A stretch of DNA of 64,000 nucleotides from Cycas panzhihuaensis (taxonomy: Eukaryota; Cycadophyta): positions 124,007,741 through 124,071,740 of the forward strand of contig CM041465.1 in assembly GCA_023213395.1 (NCBI GenBank). Direction: 5' to 3'. Both the position numbers and the translations under genes were made by a program. Positions within the stretch are counted from its first letter, which is position 1; each line of letters starts with the position of its first letter. This document shows positions 12,613-23,670 of the stretch, one piece after another. The notes below the pieces were generated by a model that saw only the letters and a list, made by a program, of their open reading frames with translations, made no database searches and was not told where the DNA came from.

Positions 12613-12615
12613 TCA

Positions 12616-12927
12616 TGAAGGAAGGATGGATCTAGGAGATAAATCACTCACATGTACATAGTGGCAATAGAGAATGAAAAAGAAGATGAAACAAGATATG
12701 AGAGCAAGCTTAGAGGAGAGAATGAATAATGACTCTCTCCTTGAGATTTTGCCTTTCATTATTAAGGGTGAGCATTAGGGTTAGGATTTTTTTGCCTAAT
12801 GACATGAACCCAAAATTACATCTAAATGCACATAAAGTGTATTTCATTAAGAGACTAATGCTAACAATATGTCCTAAGGTCATATAATTAATCTACACAA
12901 ATGACCTTGATACATTAATCTTTTTCA
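12616..12927 (-). repeat. 3' LTR of element G
   Basis: 312 bp; on the minus strand it starts TGAAAAAGATTAATG and ends CCATCCTTCCTTCA. It carries the telomere-like core at 12773-12787. Confidence 0.92.
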
Positions 12928-12942
12928 ATCCCCCCCCTTAAT
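12928..12942 (-). other. polypurine tract of element G
   Basis: On the minus strand ATTAAGGGGGGGGAT immediately precedes the 3' LTR. The 490 bp between it and the end of pol are non-coding and have a counterpart in B at 36740-37209. Confidence 0.85.
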
Positions 12943-13429
12943 GGTGGAAGGTCATTTTGAGAAAATCTATTCTGTGAGGTCTTCATTTGAGCCTCATTAT
13001 TATATGGAAATTCTAAATGACAATTTTATAGAAAAACCTTCATGGGAAATAAAAACCCACGAACTTTCTAAGATCTATAGCCCCTTTTATAAATAAAAAA
13101 TGGCTAAGATGGCTCTTTGATGTAGCCTGGTAGTCAAGCAGCTTAAATGTACAACTTAATCTTCTGAGTCTCCATATACCATTTGGTCATCCTCTATGCC
13201 CTTTTTGGGTTTTCATAGGTTCTGATTTTCTAAAACTAGTACAACGCTTATCCTTCTGTGCCCACATGAGGTTTTCACAAAGAGGATAAAGCAGAGACTT
13301 GCTCTTATTCTTTCATGCCCACAAGGGGTTTTCACGAAGAGAATAGAGTATGATGATCTTGTTGCCATCTTCTTTGATTAGTCAAAGATGGAGGCCTTAA
13401 GGCCAAGGTACCTTTGAAACTATTCAAAC

Positions 13430-16400
13430 TTCACCTTTTACACCAGTTTGGTGAAGATATCAGCCACTTGATCTACTGTGGGACAGTATTCTAGTTGAAT
13501 TATGCCGTCATGAACTAGTTCTCTAATTCTATGGACTTTTGTACTTATGTATTTGGTATGATCATGAAATATAAGATTTTTCACCATGCAGATTGCTGAT
13601 TGATTATCTACATGAAGACTCGTAGGACTTGTTTGGGTGATATTCAATGTTTCCAATAATTTTCTTAGCCATATCACCTCTTTACTGGTCTCAGAAGTAG
13701 TAATGTATTTAGCTTCAGTAGTTGAATCTGCAACTATCTTCTACCGTCTAGATCTCCATAATATTGGTGTTGTTCCAAGAAACGTTATATACCCAGACGT
13801 AGATCTTCCTATATCTTTATCTTCTGCAAAGTCTAAGTCTGTGTATGAAGAAAACTTGAAGTCTAAATTAGGTTTATGCAACAAACCATATTTGTTGGTC
13901 ATCTTAAGGTATCTCAACACTTGCATTACTACCTACTAATGATTATGCTTAGGATTTGTCATCTAACGAGTAAGAATGCCAACAGAGTGTGCAATATCTG
14001 GCATTATATTAGTAGTGTAGATGAGACTACCTACAAGTTTCCTATAGAGTATTGTGTTTGCCTCCTTAGTATCACCTTCAGTTGAGAGTTTAGTACAAGG
14101 GTCCATAGGTAACATCATTAGTCGAGTATCTTCTAACTAAAACTTGGTTAGAAGATCGTTGATGTATTTTTCTTGAGAGAGGAAAATTTTTCCATTCGTT
14201 TGTATTACTTCAATTCCCAAGTAATATTTCATTAAACTGAGGCTAAACAATTCGAACATTTTGCCAAGGTTCTTTTTTAGCTGGCTTATTGCCTATTTAC
14301 TATTACTCATTACTATCATGCCATCTAAAAATATTATAAGATAAGTGACTTTATTCTTATGGCTCTTAATGAACAATGTTACATCAATATCTTAGTAGTC
14401 ATAAACCTCGTATCCAAGTTACCTTATTCTTTTAGACAACTTGGAAAACCAAGCACGAGGGGATTGTTTAAGGCCGTATGAGGACTTTTTGAGCTTGCAA
14501 ACTTTATACTCTTGACCTTTGATCTCATATCCTTCTGGCTGATCTATGTAAATTTCTTCTTCAAGATCTCCATTGAGAAACACAATCTTAATATCGAGTT
14601 GGTGGATTTTCCAACTCTGTTGAGTATCTAAGGCCATAAGAGTTCTAATTGTAGGCCACTTGGTTGTAGATGCGAAGACTTCAGTGTAGTCGATGCCTTT
14701 CCTTTGTGTAAATCATTTAGCTACCAGCCTCACCTTGTATTTTTCAATAGTGCCATTTGATCTATATCTATTTTTGAACACCCATTTATTTTGAACTACC
14801 TTTCTCCCAAGTGGTAGATCAACGAGCTCCCATGTACCATTCTTGATAAGAGATTAGTACTCTTCATTCATGGCATTTCTCCAAGCTGTATGCTTTATAA
14901 CTTCTTGGTATGTTAAGGGATCTTCATTAAGAGTAAGGTGTAGTTCTACTGGTTCAAGCTCAACATATAATAATTCCTACATCCTTGCTTTATGGGCACT
15001 TCAAGTACTAGTTTTGCCCACCTCATCTAATCGTATGTTCTTATTGAACTGGCGGGCTTCTCGAGATTCTCGAGTTAAGAATGATGTTCTCATTTCCCCA
15101 ACTTCTTGGTTCTCATCATGTTTATTAAAATGATTATTTTGTGAGGAGGATGTTAATGCGCTTGAGAAAGATGGTCCTTCTACCACTATTTTGCCTTTGT
15201 CAATTGAAGGTGGAGAGGATGGTTCTTCTATAATGGCTTTGTCTTTGTCAACTCTACTATCTTCAAAAGATGGTGCTGGATGTGCACTCATCGATTCAGA
15301 TTCATAATTTGTATCCTCCAAGGCTCTATTGTCAGCTTCCAATATTTGGAGTAATTTATGTCTGCCCCTGCCCCCTAAATTTAAAATCTGAACATCATAC
15401 TTAATAACATTATTGTAGCAGCATGAGGGTACTTTGGAGTCTAGTTTAAGTAACTGATCCTTTATCTTCGTAAAAATGACATCTCTAGTAATGATGAATT
15501 TTTGTTGTGAAGGTGTGAAGACCTTATACCCTTTCTTATCTATAAGGTATCCAACAAAGATGCCTTTAAGTGTCCTTGGCTAGAGTTTATTTCAATCTGC
15601 ATCCAGAATGTGGGCATAGCATGTAGAGCCAAAATTTTTAAAGTAGTGAGTAATGGGGGCTTGTCCTGGCCATTTTTTATTAGGTGATTATACTTCCTTT
15701 GATGGGCTAACAACATTGATACAATAAATAACTATCCAGATTACTTCATCTCATAGATAGGTAGGTATATTTTTACATATTAACATAACACAAGCCATGT
15801 TCATGATTGTCTTATTCATGCGCTTGGCAACTCCATTTTGCTGTGGGGTACCTGCTACTATTATTTGATGCTTGATGCTATTGTCTTGAAGGTAGATTTC
15901 AAACTCATGTGAGGTATATTCGCCACCATTATTAGTTTGAAGACATTTGAGTTGATAACCTAACTCTTTTTCAGTGAGGGCTTTGAATTCCTTGAATATA
16001 CGGAATGCTTCATCTTTCTTATGTAGAAAAGCTACCCATACTTTTCTAGTGAAATCATCAATGAAAGAGACGTAATATAGATTGCTCTTCAATGAAGGAA
16101 TGGGCATTGGCTCGCATAAATTAGAGTGTACCAATTGTAATAGATGGCTTGATTTCCACTAACTTTTGGGAAAGGGTTGTCGATGAGATTTGGTAATGAT
16201 ATAAGCTTCACATTTAAAAGACTTAGAGGAAAACTTTGGAAGGTTTGGAAGAGTGTTAGAAAGATCTCTAAGTCTATTAATATGAACATGGCCCATGCGA
16301 GTATGCCAAAGAGCTTCTAATGACAACATTGAATGGGTCAAGATGGAATTAAATGTAAATTCTTCATTGGCACAAGGGCTTTGGACATAATGGGCTTTAG

Positions 16401-16959
16401 AAGATGGAGAGCCATTCAGTTGAAAGAGTTTTCCAGAGAGATATCCAGTCAAAACCACCTGATTAGTTGGAGGGCGAATGACATGGAGAGTATGGTCATT
16501 TGTAGTTACACTCAGATCAAATCCATGAGAGACAAGTGTGGATAAGAAGAGTAGGTTTTGTTTGAGATTAGGTATGTATGAGATATCAAGTAATGTAAAA
16601 ACTTATAAGCATGGGAGTTTCAAGTGAATGTTACCAATTCTTTCAATAGGTTGTTGTGATTTATCAGCCATGTGAATAACTCCTTGAATATTTGAGTCAA
16701 ATGTTTGATATAGACTGCGATTGCATATCATATATTGAGTTGCTCTTGTGTCCATAATCCATTGTCTATCGATTGAAGCCACATCATTAATAATTCCAAT
16801 AGGGCTTGCCATTGGTGAAGGAAATTCACAAGTGATATATCCACACTGAGCTTCAAAGTATCTCTTTAGTTGGTCAATGGCATTTGATACTGAAGATCCC
16901 TCAATTCTTTGAATATATATTTGTACAAAGCCTACACCACTAAAGGATTCTTTACAAAT
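13430..16959 (-). pseudogene. Element G pol: protease, integrase, RT, RNase H
   Basis: Copia domain order read downward. The protease motif is near 16755 as MDTRATQYM (active DTG changed to DTR). The GAG-pre-integrase block is at 16159-16458 with WHTRMGHVHINRL. The integrase core at 15751-16134 shows DDFTRK, TNNGGE (canonical second Asp now Asn) and VAKRMN (canonical Glu now Lys). An acidic linker is at 15001-15342. RT is at 14419-14850 with QLDIKIVFLNGDLEEEIY and SYGLKQSPRAW. RNase H is at 13438-13939 with VDNQSAICMVKNL and the end VADIFTKLV. Loss of two of three integrase acidic residues plus stops makes it inactive. Confidence 0.93.
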
Positions 16960-17933
16960 TTCTTCAACATTATGAGCTCCATGTTTTGGTTGGAACTTGG
17001 CCAACTTATAAGTAGCAGTTCTACAATTTTTTACTAAGTGTCCTCTATGGTTACACCGATAACACATAATAGTTGGATTACCAGTCCCTGAAGAGGTACT
17101 AGTTTGGCCTAACTGTCTTACTCTTTATTGAGGTGGTCCTTGGCCTTGAGACTATCAAGGTTGTGATTGACCTTGTGGATGATTTCTCATATTTCTTCCT
17201 CTTCCTCTTACTTGATTATTTCCTTTGCCACGAGAGGGACCTTAATTTTTTGTGCAGCAAACTTCTTCTTCTACTTCAAATGCTGCATCTGGAAGAGAGT
17301 CAAAGGCTACAAAGTTTGTATCAAAGGTCTTGTTAAATTTTATAAACTTTTCGGCAAGTGCTTTAAAGTTGAGTATCTTCAATGTTCTACTAGATTGAAG
17401 ACTTCCAGGTAAGTTTTTATAATCGAGCACATGTAACTATGACTGGATCAAAAATGCCAAAGTGATACATTAGGAATTTCCTATTTGGTTAGTCAAAGGA
17501 GATTTATTGTCTCATGAGCTCATCCCTTCTATATTTTTAATTTATTTATTTTCAAAACAAGATGAACAAATTCAAAATCTGACTTTATATTAAAGTTCTT
17601 TTTTAGAACTTCTAGGACCTTCTAGGCTGTATCATATTGCTCTTCGTTTATCAAGTTGTGTAAGGAGTGATCAATAACCAATAAAATTCTTATATGAATC
17701 CTTTCATCATCTATCTTCTATTGTAGTTTAGCTGCAACATGTGTAGGAGCTATTGGGGTAGATCCACTAGAAGCAGTTATTGTAGCTGTTGCTGGTATAC
17801 TAGGTGTAGGCTATAAATGGGCTCTCCAAAGGCCATCATACTTTGTAGCATTTTTAATTCTAGTGTACCACAGATCCCAATTTTCTTTAGCTTTCAATAT
17901 ACAGCTAACATTTTGCTTGAATTGATATGACAT
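16960..17933 (-). pseudogene. Element G gag
   Basis: The start ATG at 17933 gives MSYQFKQNVS, aligned with the ATG of element B at 32178. A typical copia gag body follows (KENWDLWYTRIKNATK near 17880), including LVIDHSLHNLINEEQYD around 17640-17690. An intact CCHC zinc knuckle CYRCNHRGHLVKNC (C-x2-C-x4-H-x4-C) lies near 17023-17064. Several stop codons interrupt it. The knuckle, unlike the catalytic residues of pol, has survived. Confidence 0.88.
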
Positions 17934-19872
17934 GGTGATGATGAAGAAGTAGAAGAGATGATAGAAGTATGTGCCACTGACACATGTGGCTAGTACACCT
18001 GGCGTAGTACGGATGTAGAAATGATTGTTATGATGAGAAGTAAGTAATGATTAAGTATTTTTTAACAATTATAAAAAAAATGAATATAAGCAATGATGCA
18101 AGAATGAGGCCTAATGTACAGCTAGCAAAGAGGCGTGATGTGTCATACCACTAACCTCTTACTTATGTCCAAATGTAGGTGAGGTTTCAATGCCTAAGAC
18201 TTCTAGTATACGATTAGGACCTTCACCCACGATACCTACACCTGTGCTTGGTGATAAAATCTATGTCATAGTGGAGCCCAGGTACTCATAATCCTCACCC
18301 AATCTACCAATGAGCAGCTATATACCTCCTCCAAAGAGTCAAACAATACTGCATATCCTATGGCTATGATAGATATTAGACTAGGTTAATTTTAATCTTG
18401 CATTAAGGTTTTCAGTTTTCTCGGGTGGTTATCAGGATTATCCTTGATTAGAGGCCATATGTATGGCTAACCTGTCCCTCCACCACTATTCTAGTTAAGA
18501 CCAGACCTAGTATAAAACTCACACCTCCTTTAGGGGCTAGACTTTATCCAACCTTGATCTATTTCAACCAAGGCGAGTGTTCGCACAAGTCAAGAATTGT
18601 TGATATAGATCATACGGATGAGATTCCTTTCGGAATAGTGTAAGATGTTTTCGTATAACTGAAAACTGAAATGAAAAGTTGTCAAATGAGCTTACTTGTT
18701 TTTCATGCTTGTCTTGTTGTTGTTGCTACTTTTGTGATGCTTTATGCTATATGTGCAAATAGAAAAAGCATGCTAGATTTAGCAGGGGAACCAGATGTTA
18801 CTTCTTATATAGGGTTTTCCTTATTTTAGTACAATGTTTCCAAATATGATTTTAGAAGTTTTGATACAAAAGACATAATAAGTTAAAAAGTGGATCAACT
18901 TGCCACTAAAATAACGATTTTTCTAAATCTATATGCATTCTATTTTGCCCTATTTTATGATTTTTTAATAAAATTTATAAATAATGATAAATGAGCATAA
19001 TTTTTTTAAAAATTATAAATATGAAGACCTAAATGATGAAATCTGAATTTATTATAGAAGGAAAAAGTGCTTAGAATATCATTTTTGATAAGCTTGTGAA
19101 GTTAGATTTTTAAAAAGGCACAAAAATTTTTCTGCCCGAAAAAGCACTAAAGCAAAATCCTTCCAGATCAATTATCTTGGAATCTGAACTTTAATATGTC
19201 AAAATTTATATTTTAACACGTACAATAACTTTCTCTTCTTCATCATATATAAAATTTTCTAAAAAATTACCCAAAATGCCCTTGCAATGTCCTTTGTGGG
19301 GTTAAGTAGGCAAAATCAGCAACCATAGGAAAACTACATAGATCTCACTAACCAGTGGATGAAATTTGATGAGATTTATGTTCAATTGATACTAAGACAT
19401 AAATCTACTATATCCCTTAATAAAACTTTCAGATTTTTAACTTATAATTAAAGGATTTCATTGGAAAAAGTGCTTTAAATCATTTATCCACAAATTTTAC
19501 CCTTTCGTCATAGCCAAATCTCATTATTTCAGGCTGAATCTAAAGTTGCTCTAGAAGAAAAAAATGATTCTCTAGTCAATCCTACCTTGTATGCCAAATT
19601 TAATCAAAATCTGATATGGTCAATTTTTTAATGAAATTTTGGGCCTTTAATGCTTCCGAGACTGTTCCGGCAACTGAACCGCTTCAAAAACTTATATTCT
19701 TCACCTCTAAATTTCTACACGCATAGATAAAGCAATAACATACAAAATACTATAATTTTAAGTTATCAAGATATTAAAAAATAATAAATGCACTCTTAAT
19801 ATTTTACATTGAAAGTGAAAGAGAGGTAAAAATGACTTCATGCAAGTGGAATTGAATGAATACATCTCCTTC
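17934..19872 (-). other. untranslated leader of element G
   Basis: About 1.9 kb, AT-rich, between PBS and gag. No gene is visible. It matches the leader of B in three places: next to the PBS (6087-6249), in part of 21175-22254, and close to gag (31540-32177). Confidence 0.7.
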
Positions 19873-19886
19873 TAGCTCTGATACCA
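19873..19886 (-). other. primer binding site of element G
   Basis: On the minus strand TGGTATCAGAGCTA, two bases after the LTR end; complementary to initiator-Met tRNA. Confidence 0.9.
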
Positions 19887-19888
19887 CA

Positions 19889-20191
19889 TGAAGGAATGAT
19901 AGATCTAGGAGATAAATCACTCACATGCACACAATGGTAATGGAGAATGAAAAAGAAGATGAAACAAGATATGAGAGTAAGCTTGGAGGTGAGAATGAAT
20001 AATGCCTCCCTCCTTGAGATTTTGCCTTTTATTATTGAGGGTGAGTATTAGGGTTAGAATTTTCCCACCTAATAACATGAACCCAAAATTACATCTAAAT
20101 GCACATAAAGTGCATTTCATTAAAAGACTAATGCTAATAATATATCATAAAGTCACATACATAAATGACCTTGATACATTAACCTCTTTCA
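19889..20191 (-). repeat. 5' LTR of element G
   Basis: 303 bp; on the minus strand it starts TGAAAGAGGTTAATG and ends CATTCCTTCA. It has the telomere-like core at 20046-20058. Confidence 0.92.
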
Positions 20192-20196
20192 GAGGA
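20192..20196. repeat. target-site duplication GAGGA, right
   Basis: Directly follows the 5' terminus of G and matches 12274-12278 on the outer side of the TRIM. The D LTR then continues with ATACGTATTGGG, as at 6429 onward. Confidence 0.9.
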
Positions 20197-21169
20197 ATAC
20201 GTATTGGGCAAATTTAGGGCTACTGTGCACTCTCTAGTACTTTACCAATGATCTAACTATGAAGAATTTAGTTGTTGTTCAAACTCAAACCCTTTCTTGA
20301 AGAAGATTTATGCCTAGGCATCTTTTATAGATGACCACAATTAATTTTTTTCCTCCTTTAACTACATTTGAGTCTTCTTAGGCTTCTTCAATGCCACATA
20401 AATAGATCTAGACACTTTTCTTCTACTCATTTCCATCTGTTTTTCCTCAGCACCTCTATTTTCCTTTATTTCTCTTATGCAGTCTTTAGTTTGGAGTTAT
20501 TTTTCTTATTTAGTAAGCTACTCTAAGTTATTTCCTTATGATTCTTGTTCCTCTACTGCATCTATAGTTGTTGGGCATCCTTCCTCTAATTTTTAAATAG
20601 ATATGAGTAGATTTAAAACCCTACCATACTTGTTTCTTCCAAAAATAATTTTTTTACTTTAATTTTTTTAAAACTACATTTTGATCAGTTAAAAAACTGA
20701 TTTAAATCTATTTAAATCTTGGTTTCTTTCTTTTATTAAAGAGAATGCATGTAAAATCATCCTCCTAAATTTTTGTGCCAAACAAAATCTTTTTCCTTAA
20801 TCAAAATCCATTTTTTTATCTGTTTTGTCATTTTCTAGTCGTACTTGATGGTCGCAATCTATGGGTCTGGTCACACTAGCAGGTCATCTAGTCGCATCGC
20901 CAAGTTATTTGGTCACATCGACAGGTCATTTGGTCACACCACCAAGTCGTATGGTCACATCGATAGGTCATTTGGTCGTACCGACAGGTCATTTAGTCAT
21001 ACTACTAGTAAGGACAGGTTGTAGTAGAATTATATTTTTTTCACATTTTAAGAGTCTAAATAGCATCTTTCTGTCAACAAAGGTTAGAAATATAAAAATA
21101 AATATTACTAATATATTTTATACTCATTTTGAAGAGTATTATAAAATTAATAGATCTGAAAATAGATCA
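20197..21169 (-). repeat. 5' LTR of element D, outer part
   Basis: 973 bp aligning with 6429-7381. It includes the 21-bp minisatellite. Its outer end is TGATCTATTTTC on the minus strand. Confidence 0.94.
20869..21005. repeat. 21-bp minisatellite in D 5' LTR
   Basis: About six to seven units, for example GGTCATTTGGTCACACCACCA, tandemly repeated. It is the homologue of 7095-7217 with about one extra unit. Confidence 0.87.
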
Positions 21170-21174
21170 TTTAG
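21170..21174. repeat. target-site duplication TTTAG of element D, right
   Basis: Exact copy of 6250-6254, next to the outer LTR end. Confidence 0.92.
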
Positions 21175-22254
21175 TATCCTCTATTTATTTATAGGTGTAT
21201 TAAGGATCAAAACTGTTATCTAGAAGAAGGTTTCTTAGCTCTAAACTCCCAAAAAAATTAATATCTTATTAATCTTTATAGGTAATTTTTTATTTTATCA
21301 AGGGAAATTCTATTGATTTTTTATTATAAATCAATTTTTAATTATAAAATCTATGTTGTAAAGTTATAGGACATATTTTTGGCTACTTGTAGGTGGCAAA
21401 AATTAGCTAAAACCATTTAGAAAAAGGTTGTTCAGCCCTACGATAGGTAAAAATTAAAAGTCATCAATTTTCACTAAAATTTGTAAAGAGGGATACCTAA
21501 GCAAAAGAATCATTTTTGTCTTCTATACCATCTTCAAATTCTACCTTGATCAGTCTAAAAAAGTAGAAGTTTAGTCAACCATAATCTGATTACTTTTTTA
21601 AGAAATTTTTTCGAAATACTCAATGTATATCAAATTTTTTTAAAGGCTTCAATAGATCTAGCCTCAAAAAATCTAATAAATTAAGTTTCATCAAATTTAA
21701 TGCACCAGAGAGAGAGATTTCTTTAAAATTTTGATTTCTGCCTAAGAAAGTCTCATAGGAGTTTATATAAATTTCTCGTTATTTCTACGCATTTTCAGAA
21801 GTTTCATTAAAAGACTTTGTCTTACCACAATGAGATATATCATTTGGAAGAGTGAAATTTCAACCTAAAATGTTTCATCCATTTTGTATGGTTGCATGGT
21901 CGTACAAAAGTTTTTAATAGAAGATTCAGATTCTTCTCATTTTTCTTGATACTTTCTCTTTTGGTTAAATTTTAAGTTTAGAAGAAAATTTTTAAGTTTT
22001 TTGCTTTTCTTCCCTTATCTTAATAAAAAGAAATGATTTTTTTAAATTTTTTTTCAAAAAGCAAAACTAAAAAAAATAAAAGCCTCATTATAATAGTAAA
22101 ACACTTGGATTATAGCAAAATTTGGTATTTATACTTTACATCTTTGCATGTTTATTTATTTGCATGCACATTAATAGACAAAAGCAATATAAATGAGGCA
22201 TAAAAAGTAAGCATCAATATATCAGTATTTCATTTTAGTTTTTAACATAAACAC
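21175..22254 (+). other. leader of element B, middle part
   Basis: AT-rich non-coding leader between the nested elements D and E. Parts resemble the leader of G (for example GAATCATTTTTGTCTTCT near 21507). No gene is visible. Confidence 0.65.
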
Positions 22255-22259
22255 ATTTA
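22255..22259. repeat. target-site duplication ATTTA of element E, left
   Basis: ATTTA precedes TGTTGGG and is repeated exactly at 31462-31466. Confidence 0.93.
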
Positions 22260-22597
22260 TGTTGGGAATAATCCCAATGTGGTAAGTGCACCTGAGCACT
22301 TAAGACACCTCAAAGCCACCTTTGAGGGCCCCTAGGGCACGTTGAGCCACTCAACAGCTACCTGGACCTAATGCCACTTACTTGAGGCACATATTTCATT
22401 TAATTTTTTAAATATTTTGAATTTACCTTAGTTAATGTGTAGCTAGGGTGATGGCGCTCGACACCTCCCCGAAATTTATTATTTAAGGGACGGGAATACC
22501 TCCTAGGTGTTTATCAACATTGCCAATTATCAGAAATCGTTGTTATACTCAAAATGCTCTCGTTCTAAAGTCTCGCTCTACTCCTCCAGCTCCATCA
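22260..22597 (+). repeat. 5' LTR of element E
   Basis: Starts TGTTGGGAATAATCCCAATG and ends CAGCTCCATCA. It contains a perfect internal inverted repeat GGGAATAATCCC near its start. TATTTAAGGGA near 22480 is a possible TATA region. Confidence 0.95.
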
Positions 22598-22599
22598 TT

Positions 22600-22613
22600 T
22601 GGTATCAAAGCAA
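22600..22613 (+). other. primer binding site of element E
   Basis: TGGTATCAAAGCAA, two bases after the LTR; initiator-Met tRNA type with a G-to-A change. Confidence 0.88.
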
Positions 22614-23312
22614 CGTTGGAGTTGATATTTTTGCTCATACTGATTTAGCTTCTCATATATCTGGCAAAACATCTACATATGACTGCTAGTTAAGATCTTG
22701 ACAAACTCACATGTTTACTGGAGAAGATAGATTAGAGTTTCATCTATTGTGAAAGATGTTCTCTTGCTCAGAAGTCTGCACTACAAACCTATCACAGTTT
22801 ACCAGGTTCTTCATGTATTTTTTTTTTCAATACAAATATATACATATATTTTATCTATTTGATGTATTTTCGTGAATATATTTCAAAAATCTAGTTTATT
22901 TGATACATTTGTGTGATTGGGCTAAACATACATCCCATTGAAAAGGCCTATACCCATATAGATTTGGGTTGTCTCTTGCTTACATTGGCCTGTAATCCCA
23001 TCTTTCAACTTTAATGTTATCTCTTCCTCATGCAATATGGGCCATTCAGTTCTAAATCTCTATCATTCTAGCATTCTGGTTATCAACATTGGATAGACTA
23101 GAGTTTTACGGTTTCGTTTTAGATTCTAAACTTATTTTGGTTTAAATCCCTCTTTTCTATCATTTACGTTTGAAGCAAAGGTCTTCTCGCTAAGTGTCAT
23201 TGTTATCAGTTACATTTGAAGTAGAGTTCCGTTGGTGTCTTCCCCCGGCGTCTTCCGTTTACGTCTTCCATTTTCATTGGCGTCTTTCCCCTATTGGCAT
23301 TCCGTTGGCATC

Positions 23313-23440
23313 TATCACTTTGCAAGGCTTGATTGAACTCTGAATCTACAGCTTGTACTTCACGTTCCATAGCTTCTGCTTTCACCAAAGGTGAAATAAA
23401 TTGTGAAAATCTCTTCAAGGTAGGTTTGACGAATTTATGG
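23313..23440 (-). pseudogene. captured nardilysin-like (M16 insulinase family) exon fragment
   Basis: On the minus strand the frame reads LKRFSQFISPLVKAEAM, then EREVQAVDSEFNQALQSD. This closely resembles a plant nardilysin stretch just after the catalytic region of M16 metallopeptidases (family recognised from knowledge, not from a search). Upstream residues KFVKPT also fit. Resemblance stops abruptly after QSD near 23313, as at an exon edge. There is no catalytic HxxEH motif, so it is only a fragment. It lies antisense to the retrotransposon in its leader, so it was probably carried by the element or by something nested in it. Confidence 0.72.
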
Positions 23441-23670
23441 AATAATAGACTGTAGACTCAGTGTTAGTCTTCATCACAACGAGGAGGTTCTTCCCTCCTT
23501 ACATCCGTTTACCGCCCTGTTTCATTCATCTTCTCACCGAATATTTCATTCTTCGCATCATTTTTTAACGTGGAATCATCTTCCATTGGCATCTGTACCT
23601 CTCAGCCCATGATTTGAGATTTAGAAACAAAGAATTTGGCTATACAACGGTGCAATAAGCCTTCTTCCCC

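Larger units (their letters stand above)
12279..12615 (+). mobile_element. TRIM/SMART-like miniature LTR element
   Basis: Two 94-bp direct repeats (12279-12372 and 12519-12612) align without gaps. A PBS (TGGTATCAGAGTGA) overlaps the end of the first, and a polypurine tract precedes the second. There is no coding capacity. The internal stretch is only about 140 bp and includes a tRNA B-box-like GGTTCAAAACC at 12386-12396. The second repeat carries on through TGGTAT, which is part of the PBS in the first copy. This suggests either that the LTR itself ends ...TATCA or that this is a truncated tandem TRIM. Its right end abuts copia G with no target-site duplication between them. Confidence 0.8.
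12616..20191 (-). mobile_element. Element G: Ty1/copia retrotransposon, sister of B
   Basis: The 5' LTR is at 19889-20191, PBS at 19873-19886, a leader of about 1.9 kb, gag from 17933, pol to about 13430, PPT at 12928-12942 and 3' LTR at 12616-12927. LTR, leader and proteins match element B, so the two belong to one family in opposite orientation. The bases flanking G itself (ATTCA at 12611-12615 and GAGGA at 20192-20196) are not a duplication. GAGGA matches the base before the TRIM instead. Confidence 0.93.
6255..21169 (-). mobile_element. Element D: Ty3/gypsy retrotransposon with nested TRIM/G composite
   Basis: Complete LTR to LTR with an exact 5-bp duplication TTTAG. The 3' LTR is at 6255-7381. 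The 5' LTR is at 12105-12278 plus 20197-21169, split by the composite 12279-20191. Both LTRs have the perfect terminal inverted repeat TGATC...GATCA. The internal region 7382-12104 holds PBS, gag, pol and PPT in minus-strand order. Without the insertion the element is about 7.0 kb. It lies in the leader of copia B. All reading frames are interrupted. Confidence 0.95.

Noticed and set aside
12611-12615. ATTCA as the left target-site duplication of copia G alone
   Set aside because: The right flank of G is GAGGA, which does not match ATTCA but exactly matches the base pairs outside the TRIM.
14870-17412. Plus-strand frames such as 14870-15133, 16333-16545 and 17133-17412
   Set aside because: Shadows on the opposite strand of the copia G polyprotein, which has clear domain motifs on the minus strand.
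20861-21223. 120-codon plus-strand frame with repeated GHLV motifs
   Set aside because: It is the in-phase reading of the 21-bp minisatellite in the D LTR; the other LTR reads similarly at 7093-7299. Not a gene.
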